From positions 1-14,700 of the forward strand of contig CALCVP010000062.1 of the NCBI GenBank assembly GCA_937907705.1: 14,700 nt of DNA, read 5' to 3'. A program made the position numbers and the translations under genes. Of the stretch, positions 7,460 through 14,621 are shown piece after piece; the first letter of the stretch is position 1, and every line of letters begins with the position of its first letter. Below the pieces are notes generated by a model. That model saw nothing but the letters and a program-made list of their open reading frames with translations. It did not search any database and was not told the origin of the DNA. This stretch comes from an uncultured Prevotella sp. GTDB lineage: Bacteria > Bacteroidota > Bacteroidia > Bacteroidales > Bacteroidaceae.

Positions 7460-10099
7460 TTACATAAAGAGCCAGTCTACTTCATTTCCACTGCCGTTCA
7501 ACTTGGCGTCTCTTACCTTTAAGTTGGTATTGGTAAAGCCTGCTACCATGATAATGCCCTTGGGAAGGTTGATGGTATGGTGGCCTGCACCGAAGTGGTA
7601 GGCATGGATATTGACAATAGGCATGTTGCTCATGCTGACAGCATTGCTGATTACAGCTTCTGCTTGTCCGTATTCATTGCCGGTAGCATCGGTTTCGAGT
7701 TTTGGAGGGCTGGCAAATTTCTTTTGGTCGTCTATAAAGAAGCCTACCAACATCATGACGGGCTTGTCGCACTCAAACTCTACCTTGCCGCCATTGATGC
7801 GTGTAGTGTCGCGATTGAGCACTAAAGCTTTCAGTCCTACCAGCTCTGCTGCCAAGGTGTCCACTTGTTCATCGCGGTTTTCAAAGAGCTTGGCTCCTTT
7901 TTTCAGCGTAACAACCGGATAGTTGCTAATCAGCCTTACATCGGCATTGGCAGCCTTAGGGTTGGCAGTCTTTACGGTAACTGCACCGGCAGGAGTTGTC
8001 AGGTTGGCAATGTTCTTCTTCAGATTGTCCAGCTCTTCTTGATAGACAGGAGCCATTTCTTTCCACGTCTTGTATTTGCCGTTGTCGCCACCCACAGGAA
8101 TACGTCGCTGAGAGGTCAGCATACTGTTGGCGTAGTAGTAGGTGTCTTTTGTCTCGTCCACCAGTTTCTGATAGTAATCGTTGCTCTTTTGAAGCAAGGG
8201 CACTGCCTTGTTGAGATAGTCTGTCTGCTTGGTCCATTTATAGTTGAGCACTTGTTGTGCTGCCAACACTTTGTATTTGAACGAATAGGCAAAGTCGCGG
8301 TAGCAGTGCATGTCGTTGACCAATCTGCCAAACTCCTCCTTGTTCTTGGTAATAAGGTCGCTCAGGTTGCATATTTCCGTTACAGCCTTGTCGCCATGTG
8401 CCACACATTGGTCTACGATGTCAAGTGGCAACTCACCCTCATGAGGCAGGTGCTTCCATTCCTTTTCTACATATTCTATGAGCTTCTCGCCTTTCGGTCC
8501 GCAACTTTCGTAGAATCCGGGGTAGATAGTGTATTTATACGGGTTTACCAATTGGCTTATTTTCATTCCCAACAGCAAGCACTGGCGGTTGCCTTCGGTA
8601 ATGCCAAACCGCCTGATGAGCTTTGGAGCTATCTCGCCACTTTGGTCGTAAGCCTCCAGTATCTTGCCCGCAGTGATTGTGTCAGTACCGTAGTATTGTG
8701 CCAAGGTCTGCTTCCAGTAGGTCTTGTCAGACCCTCTGTGGCAGTTCCATGCGTAGCGTCCCCATGCCGCATACCACATCCAGTCGCGGTCTATCTGTAG
8801 TTCTCGTTGCCCGTTGGGCAGCTTGTCTGCCGTGTAGGGCCAATCCCAGTAGCTGGCTTGCGGATAAAGGTGCAGTCCGTTGGCTCCATGCACACGGTGC
8901 ATAGCCTGTACCGCCTTCTCTATAAAGGCAGGTGAGCTCCAGCGCCATGGCTCCAAATTGGCTAAAATATGTACATTGCTGATATGGATAGGTGCCACGC
9001 TGCTCAGCTGCCGCTGTGTTTCGCCCCACGGACCGCCAGGCTCATAGGTGGTCAGCGACTCGCCTGTGTATTTTGTCATGGTGTAGATGTTGCGGTAAAG
9101 GGGTAATGCCTCGTGCAGCACGCGTGGACCATCCGTGTCGTGAGAGCGCAGGATGATAGGCGGCTCGTCTGTTCTGCCAGCGGCTTTCAGTCCATCCTTG
9201 ATGCCGGGTATGATGGTCTCGTTCATCCATGCTATATCAGTTTCAATGCCCGACATGGCTTCTCCCAAGCAAACCAAGAAGCCCACATTGGGATATTTTT
9301 GTATAAAGGCTGCAATGCTTTTGCGTGTGTAGTCGCTGATGAGTGGCGTAATGGGGCGGTTGCGGTCTTGGGTCTTCAGCCCATAGTGGTCGGCAAAGGG
9401 CTTGGACAAGATGATATTGTAAAACATCTGGTATATTCTGATACCACGCTTGGCTGCCTCTTGTGTAATGAAGGTAAACATCTGCTGGTTCTTCTCCATG
9501 GTAGCGTCGTCCACTTCGGGTGCAAAAGGATAGTCTTTCAGCTTGACCAATGACGCAAAGGGGTGTCCGTTCCACAGGAAAACGGCGTTCATGTTGTCTG
9601 CCGACAGCATGTCAAGATACCTTATCCACAGTTCTTTGTCGTAGAACCAAGGAAAGTTTTCAGGCGTATAAGGGTATTCATACACCTTGTGTCCGGGCAG
9701 GTAAACTGTCTTTTGCAGTCCTACACAGGCACCTCTTATCTTCATTTCGGGGGCATCTATAATGGTAGTGGGTATTTCGAGCGAATTGTTTTGACGGTAA
9801 AACTCCAATAGCTTGTTGGCGCCATAGATGGCTCCTGATTCATCGTTGCCGATGATACTGATGTGTTTGTCCTTTCTTTGCAGCGTAAAACCTTCGCGTG
9901 GCAGTCCTACGGTGTCTGCTGCTACGCCTATGCTAATTTTGTAACCCTTGGGCATGTTGGCTGTTTGGGCATTGACAAGCGTAGCGGCAAAGTCGGTTTG
10001 CGGCAGGTCTTGCCGTGTGCTCACAGTGGTGTCCTTGCTTGAGCAAGCTGTCAACAGTGCAGCTAATCCCAGTGTATAGGCACTAAGTTTTATATTCAT
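7460..10099 (-). CDS. GH138-like alpha-D-galacturonidase lipoprotein
   Basis: 879 residues. A lipoprotein signal ends in LLTACSS, with lipid attachment expected at C19. Only one acidic residue follows within five positions, so export to the cell surface is uncertain and it may face the periplasm. Residues about 40-120 form the small alpha/beta domain that precedes the barrel in GH20, GH67, GH84, GH115 and related families (it includes SIIGNDESGAIYGANKLLEF). A TIM barrel follows (about 125-430) with FLWNGHPFASL, then a helical region and a C-terminal beta domain. Candidate catalytic acids are E280 (CLGEAMSG) and E347 (YTGES). From memory, the characterised B. paurosaccharolyticus GH138 uses E294 and E361, with the same spacing of 67 residues. 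GH138 cleaves the alpha-GalA on the rhamnose of RG-II chain A. The neighbour is the BT0996-like gene, as BT0997 is beside BT0996. An uncharacterised GH115-like family is the main alternative. Confidence 0.75.
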   Translation of the reverse strand: MNIKLSAYTLGLAALLTACSSKDTTVSTRQDLPQTDFAATLVNAQTANMPKGYKISIGVAADTVGLPREGFTLQRKDKHISIIGNDESGAIYGANKLLEFYRQNNSLEIPTTIIDAPEMKIRGACVGLQKTVYLPGHKVYEYPYTPENFPWFYDKELWIRYLDMLSADNMNAVFLWNGHPFASLVKLKDYPFAPEVDDATMEKNQQMFTFITQEAAKRGIRIYQMFYNIILSKPFADHYGLKTQDRNRPITPLISDYTRKSIAAFIQKYPNVGFLVCLGEAMSGIETDIAWMNETIIPGIKDGLKAAGRTDEPPIILRSHDTDGPRVLHEALPLYRNIYTMTKYTGESLTTYEPGGPWGETQRQLSSVAPIHISNVHILANLEPWRWSSPAFIEKAVQAMHRVHGANGLHLYPQASYWDWPYTADKLPNGQRELQIDRDWMWYAAWGRYAWNCHRGSDKTYWKQTLAQYYGTDTITAGKILEAYDQSGEIAPKLIRRFGITEGNRQCLLLGMKISQLVNPYKYTIYPGFYESCGPKGEKLIEYVEKEWKHLPHEGELPLDIVDQCVAHGDKAVTEICNLSDLITKNKEEFGRLVNDMHCYRDFAYSFKYKVLAAQQVLNYKWTKQTDYLNKAVPLLQKSNDYYQKLVDETKDTYYYANSMLTSQRRIPVGGDNGKYKTWKEMAPVYQEELDNLKKNIANLTTPAGAVTVKTANPKAANADVRLISNYPVVTLKKGAKLFENRDEQVDTLAAELVGLKALVLNRDTTRINGGKVEFECDKPVMMLVGFFIDDQKKFASPPKLETDATGNEYGQAEAVISNAVSMSNMPIVNIHAYHFGAGHHTINLPKGIIMVAGFTNTNLKVRDAKLNGSGNEVDWLFM

Positions 10100-10214
10100 A
10101 TTGTTTGCAGGATTGTTGTTTTCTTGATTGTTTTAGAAGGTAAGTAGAGGCTCATAATCAATTTAAATAAGATTGTACTTTAATGCGGTTCGTTTTGAGC
10201 ACCTGCTTATGATG

Positions 10215-10241
10215 GGCAGACCGCAGCCAAGGCGGTCTGCC
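10215..10241 (-). other. GC-rich intergenic hairpin between GH78 and GH138-like genes
   Basis: The arms 10215-10224 and 10232-10241 are perfect complements over 10 bp (GGCAGACCGC and its reverse complement) around a 7-base loop. It begins 8 bases after the GH78 stop codon on the transcribed strand and lies within the 149-base gap between the two genes. No T run follows it on the minus strand, so it is not a standard terminator. It could stabilise the 3' end of the GH78 segment of the mRNA, or attenuate transcription into the later genes. Confidence 0.6.
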
Positions 10242-10248
10242 TCACCAG

Positions 10249-12375
10249 TTAATATTTTACGGTAATGCTTTGTCCGGCAGGTATGGCTACATTCTTGTTG
10301 CCAATGCGCAGTGTACCTTTTCCGCCGTCGCTCTTTACGGTAACGGTCTTCTTGTCCATTTTTACATAGACCGTACCGAATGGAGTAGGCACGTTGCCTT
10401 CCATCCATTTCAGTCCGCCTAATGCTGGCTGGACAGTGTATTCCTCATATCCTGGCTTGGTAGGCTGCACGCCCAAGTAGTAGCGGCCCAACAGATAGAT
10501 AGGACTGGCACCCCATGCATGGCACAGGCTCTTGCCGTAAGGCCTGCCATACATGGCCAATTTGGCGCGTCCGTGTTCATCGGGGTTGTATTTCTCCCAA
10601 AAAGAGGTGGCTCCTTCCTTGAGCATGCCGCCCCAGTAAGCCTTCATTTCCTTCATTACCTGACTTTGCTCGTTCAGCATGCAGAGTGCTTCCAGTTCGT
10701 AGAAGCGCATGTAGGGTGTAGTAATCTTGAGCACCTGATTGTTGAGCATGACCGACTTCTTTACCTCTTGCTGCTTTTGCGGGTCAAGATAGCCATACAT
10801 GACGGCAAACATATTGGGGTAGCGGAATATCTCATCGCTTTGCTTTCCGTTCAGCCTGTTGTGTACCAATGCTTTCTTTTGGTCGTTCCAGAAGAAAGGC
10901 AACAGCTTCTCGCCCAATGCATCGGCCAACTGCCGGTATTTGGCTTGGCTGCCGTTGTCGCCCACGATGGCAGCTACGGTAGCGATAGATTCCAACGACT
11001 TGCGGAACAATATCTGTTCAAACGACAGCTGCCCGTGTTTGTCCATAGGTTTGTCAGCCCAGTCTACAAACACCCAATCTCCGGTAAGCCCCTCTACCAT
11101 GCCATCCTTATCGGTGCGGCTCAGCACATAATCCATGTAGGTTTGCATCTGTGGATAAATCTGCGTCAGAAAATGGCGGTCGCCACTGTACATATAGTAA
11201 TCGTAGATAGAGTTGAACCAGTAGAACGTATAGTCCATGATGGTGTTGATATGGCTGGTGATGGGGGCTTTGCCGCCAAGCAGGAAGATGGTGCGCTTTA
11301 CCATATCGTTGTCGTTGGACAGGTAATAATTCATCAGATAACTTTGCGCTGCATCGCCGCTCCACACCCAACGGTCGCGCTTGATGCCGTCGATGAAAAA
11401 CTCGCGTGTGGTCAGCTGCATGGTGTAGGCACCGATGTCCCAGATGCGGTTCAGCTCGGCATCGTTGCATTTGAATGAGCCTTTTTGCTCTTCGGGCATG
11501 TATTCATAGTTCATGCTCACGTCGCTTACAGAGCATCCGCCTTCAGTTTCTACCTTGATGTATCTGAAAGCCTTGCTGTTTTTCAGCGTATAGGTGTCGC
11601 CCAATTGCTCTGTGTCGTTGGTGGCAAGGTCTGTTATCTGTCCGTTTTCTATCTTCAGCTGGTCCAAGGTCTCGCAATTTTCCTTGTCGTTAGCCTCTTC
11701 TGCGCTTTCGCCATAGTAGATATGCACGGTGCCGTTGCCTTTGATACCGTGCAGAATAGCGTAGCCAAAGGTCTCTTTGCCAAAGTCATACAGACCGTTG
11801 CCGTCGCTTTTGACAGCTTGGTCGTGGCGTGTGGGCAGTTTAAAGAGCGAAGGCTTTTCGCTGGCTTTGTTGAAGTTCCAGTAGCCTACGGGCATATAGG
11901 TGGTGGCAGAGGTGTCGCTGGCTTTTCCGCTTTCGTCTATCCACTCCTTGTCTTCAAAGGTTACGCGCCAGTCTTTGCCAGATTTGATGGTCTGCCCGTC
12001 TACAAAGAGTGCAGGTGGAGTGGCTTGGTTGTGTACTTTTATATTGATGCGGTGGTGTCCGGCAGACAGGTTTACCTTGTCGGGCATGCCAAAGAGCATC
12101 TTGCCGTCAATCTTGACGTAGTATTTACCCTCTGTGGCTATGCTGATGGTCTCGGCTTGTTGCAGGTCAACAACAGTGCTGAACTCTACGGTAACATAGT
12201 GGCTGTCTTGTTTCCAAAACGGAGGAAAATAAGCGCCACGGTCAGTGCGGCGGTTGTTCATGTTGTTGCCCTGCCATATTTCATAGTCGCCAGGGTACCA
12301 CATCCAGGTCTGTGCGCTCAGACTGATAGCCGATGCACACGCAGCGATAGCTGCAAATAAGCGTTTGTTGTTCAT
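10249..12375 (-). CDS. Secreted GH78 alpha-L-rhamnosidase
   Basis: 708 residues. The start at 12375 gives a clean signal peptide (MNNKRLFAAIAACASAISLS, cleavage near AQ at 21-22). The frame is open 210 bases further upstream, but that part is low-quality sequence and would hide the signal. N-terminal beta-sandwich domains (about 25-290) precede an (alpha/alpha)6 barrel (about 300-630) and a C-terminal beta domain. The GH78 signature is seen as FFIDGIKRDRWVWSGDA: D329, D334 and D341 fall at the spacing of D567, E572 and D579 in Bacillus RhaB. The general acid is therefore Asp (D334) rather than Glu. E593 in SFWEKYNP is the likely base. It is the first gene of the four-gene minus-strand operon. 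It resembles the B. thetaiotaomicron BT1001 type, which I recall acting on rhamnose linked to apiose in RG-II. The family is sure; the exact linkage is inferred from context. Confidence 0.9.
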   Translation of the reverse strand: MNNKRLFAAIAACASAISLSAQTWMWYPGDYEIWQGNNMNNRRTDRGAYFPPFWKQDSHYVTVEFSTVVDLQQAETISIATEGKYYVKIDGKMLFGMPDKVNLSAGHHRINIKVHNQATPPALFVDGQTIKSGKDWRVTFEDKEWIDESGKASDTSATTYMPVGYWNFNKASEKPSLFKLPTRHDQAVKSDGNGLYDFGKETFGYAILHGIKGNGTVHIYYGESAEEANDKENCETLDQLKIENGQITDLATNDTEQLGDTYTLKNSKAFRYIKVETEGGCSVSDVSMNYEYMPEEQKGSFKCNDAELNRIWDIGAYTMQLTTREFFIDGIKRDRWVWSGDAAQSYLMNYYLSNDNDMVKRTIFLLGGKAPITSHINTIMDYTFYWFNSIYDYYMYSGDRHFLTQIYPQMQTYMDYVLSRTDKDGMVEGLTGDWVFVDWADKPMDKHGQLSFEQILFRKSLESIATVAAIVGDNGSQAKYRQLADALGEKLLPFFWNDQKKALVHNRLNGKQSDEIFRYPNMFAVMYGYLDPQKQQEVKKSVMLNNQVLKITTPYMRFYELEALCMLNEQSQVMKEMKAYWGGMLKEGATSFWEKYNPDEHGRAKLAMYGRPYGKSLCHAWGASPIYLLGRYYLGVQPTKPGYEEYTVQPALGGLKWMEGNVPTPFGTVYVKMDKKTVTVKSDGGKGTLRIGNKNVAIPAGQSITVKY

Positions 12376-12618
12376 TGTATGTATGTTTTTTGTAGTCAAA
12401 ATAGTAGGTGCGTCCACGCTCGTATTCGTTTGTTTTAGCAGTAGTTTCTTCTGATTTGTGGCGCAGCCAAAAGGCGTTGTAGTTGTTGACAGAGAGCATG
12501 CAAGCAACCTTGTGTATCTCTTTAATAACGCAGTTAGGGCTATACTGTAACAATCTGTTTGCTGTTTCTCACGGAGTAGAAACACTGTATTGCTTTGTCC
12601 AATTCCCTATAATACATG

Positions 12619-12626
12619 CAAATATA
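12619..12626 (-). promoter_or_regulatory. Candidate -7 box (TATATTTG) for the hydrolase operon
   Basis: On the minus strand this reads TATATTTG, a full match to the Bacteroidetes primary sigma -7 consensus TAnnTTTG, and it is the only perfect match within about 450 bases upstream of the GH78 start. No TTTG is seen at the usual -33 distance; the nearest partial match is TTTA at 12653-12656, which is too far. If it is used, transcription starts near 12612 and the leader is about 240 bases long. Its position ahead of a co-directional four-gene run supports it, but the missing -33 element keeps confidence low. Confidence 0.35.
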
Positions 12627-13020
12627 ACGGCTTTCTGATAATAACTACTGTATAAATTGATAATTTAACCATGAAAACGTACATTATTATATGTATAAGT
12701 GCAGAACTCTTGGCTGTGTTGCGTAAATCCTGAGTTATATGAATGGACGGACAGGAGGCAGTGGCGCATCTGTTAGTCTGGTTGTAGTCAGCAAACAAGG
12801 CAGAATCAATGCAAGTTACATGGAGCAGCAAGCTTGGAATTGTCTTTTGTTAAATAGCTGTTAAAATGAAAATTTTCCGTTAACATATTGGCGAAAATAA
12901 TACCCCTTATTTGCTTTTTCTTGTTAGAAAGTTGAAAATAATGTAGTTTTTAAAACTGTATCATAATACTTTGATATTCAGTGTATTATGTTGTTTTATG
13001 TGTGAAAGGAGCATATCCGT

Positions 13021-13149
13021 GCTTTAAAAAAGCAGTGCTTTAGCAGAAAAAGGCATTGACTTTTTCTGCTAAAGCATAGCTTTAAGGTGGCAAGGCCATA
13101 GCTTTTAGCTCAAGAAAACAGTGCTTTTTATGCCCAAAAGGGCTGCTTT
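13021..13149. repeat. Palindrome-rich tract with CTTT words every 20-22 bases
   Basis: Consecutive palindromes: GCTTT/AAAGC (13021-13033), AAAGCA-G-TGCTTT (13029-13041), a 17-bp hairpin (13036-13076), TGGC/GCCA (13088-13098), AGCT/AGCT (13100-13110) and GCCC/GGGC (13132-13143). In addition, the word GCTTT starts at 13079, 13101, 13123 and 13145, exactly 22 bases apart. Before these, GCTTT starts at 13037 and ACTTT at 13059, also 22 apart. The sequence between the words is not conserved. It may be a decayed tandem repeat, a REP- or MITE-like element, or a structured RNA. I do not recognise the family. Confidence 0.5.
13036..13076. other. Perfect 17-bp inverted repeat with 7-base loop
   Basis: The arm 13036-13052 (TGCTTTAGCAGAAAAAG) and its exact reverse complement at 13060-13076 flank the loop GCATTGA. 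No T run follows on either strand, so it is a poor fit to a terminator, although a U-rich segment (CTTTTT) lies inside the stem. It is far from the gene ends on either side. It is part of the palindrome-rich tract. Confidence 0.7.
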
Positions 13150-13268
13150 TACTCTGTAATTCCTCTGTTTTGTAGTTTAAGGTAGGCTGAAAATGATTTG
13201 CAAAAGGCTCTGAATTTTCTATTTGAAGCAAAAATCGTGAAGTTGAAACGTTAAATTATTAGCTATAA

Positions 13269-13463
13269 AAAGTTAATAAATATTTAGTCGTCTCATTGAA
13301 AAATGCGTTAACCGACAAGCAAGAGCTTGCCTTCCCTCTTCTCAACATCAAGATACCGGTTCAAAAAGCGGTGGACGCCTACTTGATGACAATGAGAGAT
13401 GTTTGTAGCAGTCAACACTGCAAATTGCAGAAATGTAGTGTCAAAAGTAAAAATTCCCAATGA
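13269..13463 (+). pseudogene. Possible decayed coding stretch, open on both strands
   Basis: The plus frame reads 64 codons between stops at 13266 and 13461, with the passage KQELAFPLLNIKIPVQKAVD, but has no start codon near its beginning. The minus frame over the same DNA is also open to a stop at 13308-13310 and includes HRFLNRYLDVEKREGKLLLV. The segment 13308-13380 has a more even base composition than the AT-rich DNA around it. That fits a remnant of a lost gene or mobile element. I cannot assign a family or decide the strand, and chance remains possible. Confidence 0.2.
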
Positions 13464-13627
13464 TTTGTTTTTCCGTCTGAATAAGATTCTTTATCTTTAT
13501 GGTCAAATAATAGGCAATTCTATCAAGAAAAGTCTATTGGTTTTATATAGCCTCTGAACAATAATATTGAAAAATAACACCAAACAGCCCCAAGTGGCTG
13601 CCTATATAAACCACAACGAAAAGGCAC

Positions 13628-14011
13628 ATGACAAATTCAATCAATCAATACATACAGGCAATAGATACAATTTACCAAACTGGTGAGACAACGGAGCACA
13701 GTTTCAGAGGAACTTTGGAAACCCTTTTGAAATCGTTATTACCCAAATCAAAGAAGAATGTAGCCACAACTCAAGTTATCAACGAGCCGAAACGCAAGGA
13801 ATACGGGGCGCCCGATTTTGAATTGCGCAAAGGCGATGCCATTATTTCTTTCTTGGAGACAAAAGATTTGTTTGACAAGGATTTGAGAGGCGAAAACGAC
13901 AAGGCGCACAAAGAGCAGTTCGACAGATACAAGAAGGCTATAAACACTATTACGTTTACAGATTATCTTGAATTTATTCATGCTTTTTCATATACTGCAA
14001 AATGCTTTTAA
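13628..14011 (+). pseudogene. Truncated N-terminal nuclease domain of a type IIG/ISP-like restriction-modification enzyme
   Basis: 127 codons. The helical start (residues 1-40, ending LETLLKSLLP) and the core TQVINEPKRKEYGAPDFEL, FLETKDL, EQFDRYK and TITFTDYLEF match the N-terminal nuclease module of large single-chain restriction-methylase proteins, where it sits ahead of helicase and/or N6-adenine methylase domains. The PD-(D/E)xK residues are D63 and E77-x-K79, followed by Q97 as usual in this group. In those proteins the chain continues for many hundreds of residues; here the homology ends after TDYLEF (residue 116, about 13975). Eleven unrelated residues and a stop follow, with no methylase in any frame downstream. 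I read it as a deletion remnant, probably with no methylation partner. A small stand-alone nuclease is less likely. It lies 98 bases upstream of vsr. Confidence 0.7.
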
Positions 14012-14042
14012 TTTGCTTGGAATTTGGAATGGACTAAAAGAT

Positions 14043-14068
14043 GGCTCAGTTTCTGCAAACTAAGAGCC
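14043..14068. other. Bulged hairpin between the restriction stub and vsr
   Basis: GGCTC-AGTTT (14043-14052) pairs with AAACT (14057-14061) and GAGCC (14064-14068), with a 4-base loop and a 2-base AA bulge. No T run follows on the plus strand; on the minus strand a weak CTTTT follows. It could be a poor terminator or a leftover of the deleted gene. It is reported only as a visible structure. Confidence 0.3.
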
Positions 14069-14109
14069 AATACAAAAATCAAAAATATTGGAAATAAATA
14101 GCAAACACT

Positions 14110-14613
14110 ATGGACAAGATGACAAAAGAACAGCGCAGCCATTGTATGGCATCCATACACAGCAAGGCGACCAAACCCGAAATGATTGTGCGTAGATATC
14201 TGTTTGCCCATGGCTTTCGTTACAGGGTAAACCACCCACGGTTGCCAGGACATCCCGACATAGTTATGCGCAAATACCGCACGGTCATTTTTGTTAATGG
14301 ATGTTTTTGGCACGGACATGAAGGCTGCAAATATTTTGTCATGCCCAAGAGTAGAATGGACTTTTGGCAAGCGAAGATAAAACGCAACATACAAAGAGAC
14401 AAAGAAGAACAGAAACGGCTTGCCGATATGGGGTGGCACTGTATCACAGTATGGGAATGTCAGCTGAAGCCAAAGGTAAGAGAAGAAACCCTGCAGTCGC
14501 TTGAATACACTATCAACCATTTCTTTATCGAAGACCGTAGAATAAAAAAATATGAGATGCCGAGAGTAGAAAGTGAAATGGCTGCAGAGCCAGATGTAGA
14601 TGATAAAAGATAA
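14110..14613 (+). CDS. vsr: Very short patch repair (Vsr-type) mismatch endonuclease
   Basis: 167 residues (E. coli Vsr is 156). Vsr nicks next to T:G mismatches that arise when 5-methylcytosine deaminates, starting short-patch repair; it normally accompanies a C5-cytosine methyltransferase. Visible family motifs: MASIHSKATKPEM (with E24), GFRYRVNHPRLPGHPDIV with catalytic D50, IFVNGCFWHGHEGCKYF with H68, then PKSRMDFWQAKIKRNIQRD and VWECQL. Zinc ligands by analogy are C65, H70, C73 and C117. The C-terminal tail from about residue 135 is charged and not conserved. The ATG at 14110 is taken; an ATG at 14119 would also keep all motifs. No cytosine methyltransferase is seen upstream; one could lie beyond the right edge. 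The next gene starts 8 bases after the stop, suggesting an operon. Confidence 0.93.
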   Translation: MDKMTKEQRSHCMASIHSKATKPEMIVRRYLFAHGFRYRVNHPRLPGHPDIVMRKYRTVIFVNGCFWHGHEGCKYFVMPKSRMDFWQAKIKRNIQRDKEEQKRLADMGWHCITVWECQLKPKVREETLQSLEYTINHFFIEDRRIKKYEMPRVESEMAAEPDVDDKR

Positions 14614-14621
14614 TTTCAAAT

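Larger units (their letters stand above)
12376..13627. other. Long gene-poor, AT-rich intergenic region
   Basis: I see no convincing intact gene across about 1250 bases between the divergent GH78 and restriction-stub genes. The part next to GH78 (12376-12640) probably holds the operon leader and promoter. From 12836 to 13020 the sequence is plain AT-rich DNA. A palindrome-rich periodic tract lies at 13021-13149, a possible decayed coding stretch at 13269-13463, and the last 160 bases lead into the gene at 13628, where I found no well-spaced promoter. Confidence 0.6.

Noticed and set aside
7865..8800. Long plus-strand open frames opposite the hydrolase genes, for example here and at 10519-11478
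   Set aside because: They are antisense to strongly supported genes, have no domain signal, and are explained by the codon use of the real frame.
7460..10099. Calling this protein a GH115 or GH67 xylan alpha-glucuronidase
   Set aside because: The N-terminal domain is shared by these families, but the Glu spacing, lipoprotein signal and RG-II neighbours favour GH138.
12376..12585. N-terminal extension of the GH78 protein by 70 residues
   Set aside because: The extension would place a clear signal peptide in the interior, and its text is low-quality and unlike any GH78 domain. The start at 12375 is preferred.
12607..12831. 74-codon minus-strand frame upstream of GH78
   Set aside because: No recognisable family, unnatural composition, and it overlaps the candidate promoter. 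Most likely chance.
13021..13149. CRISPR-like array suggested by 22-base spacing
   Set aside because: Only about 5 bases per unit are kept, unit lengths vary from 20 to 22, and no long identical repeats or cas genes are seen.
13442..13449. Second TAnnTTTG match (TACTTTTG) on the minus strand
   Set aside because: It has no -33 partner and lies more than 1 kb from the GH78 start, with no gene directly behind it.
13585..13600. CAGCC/GGCTG inverted repeat before the restriction stub
   Set aside because: A 5-bp stem without a T run or known operator pattern is expected by chance.
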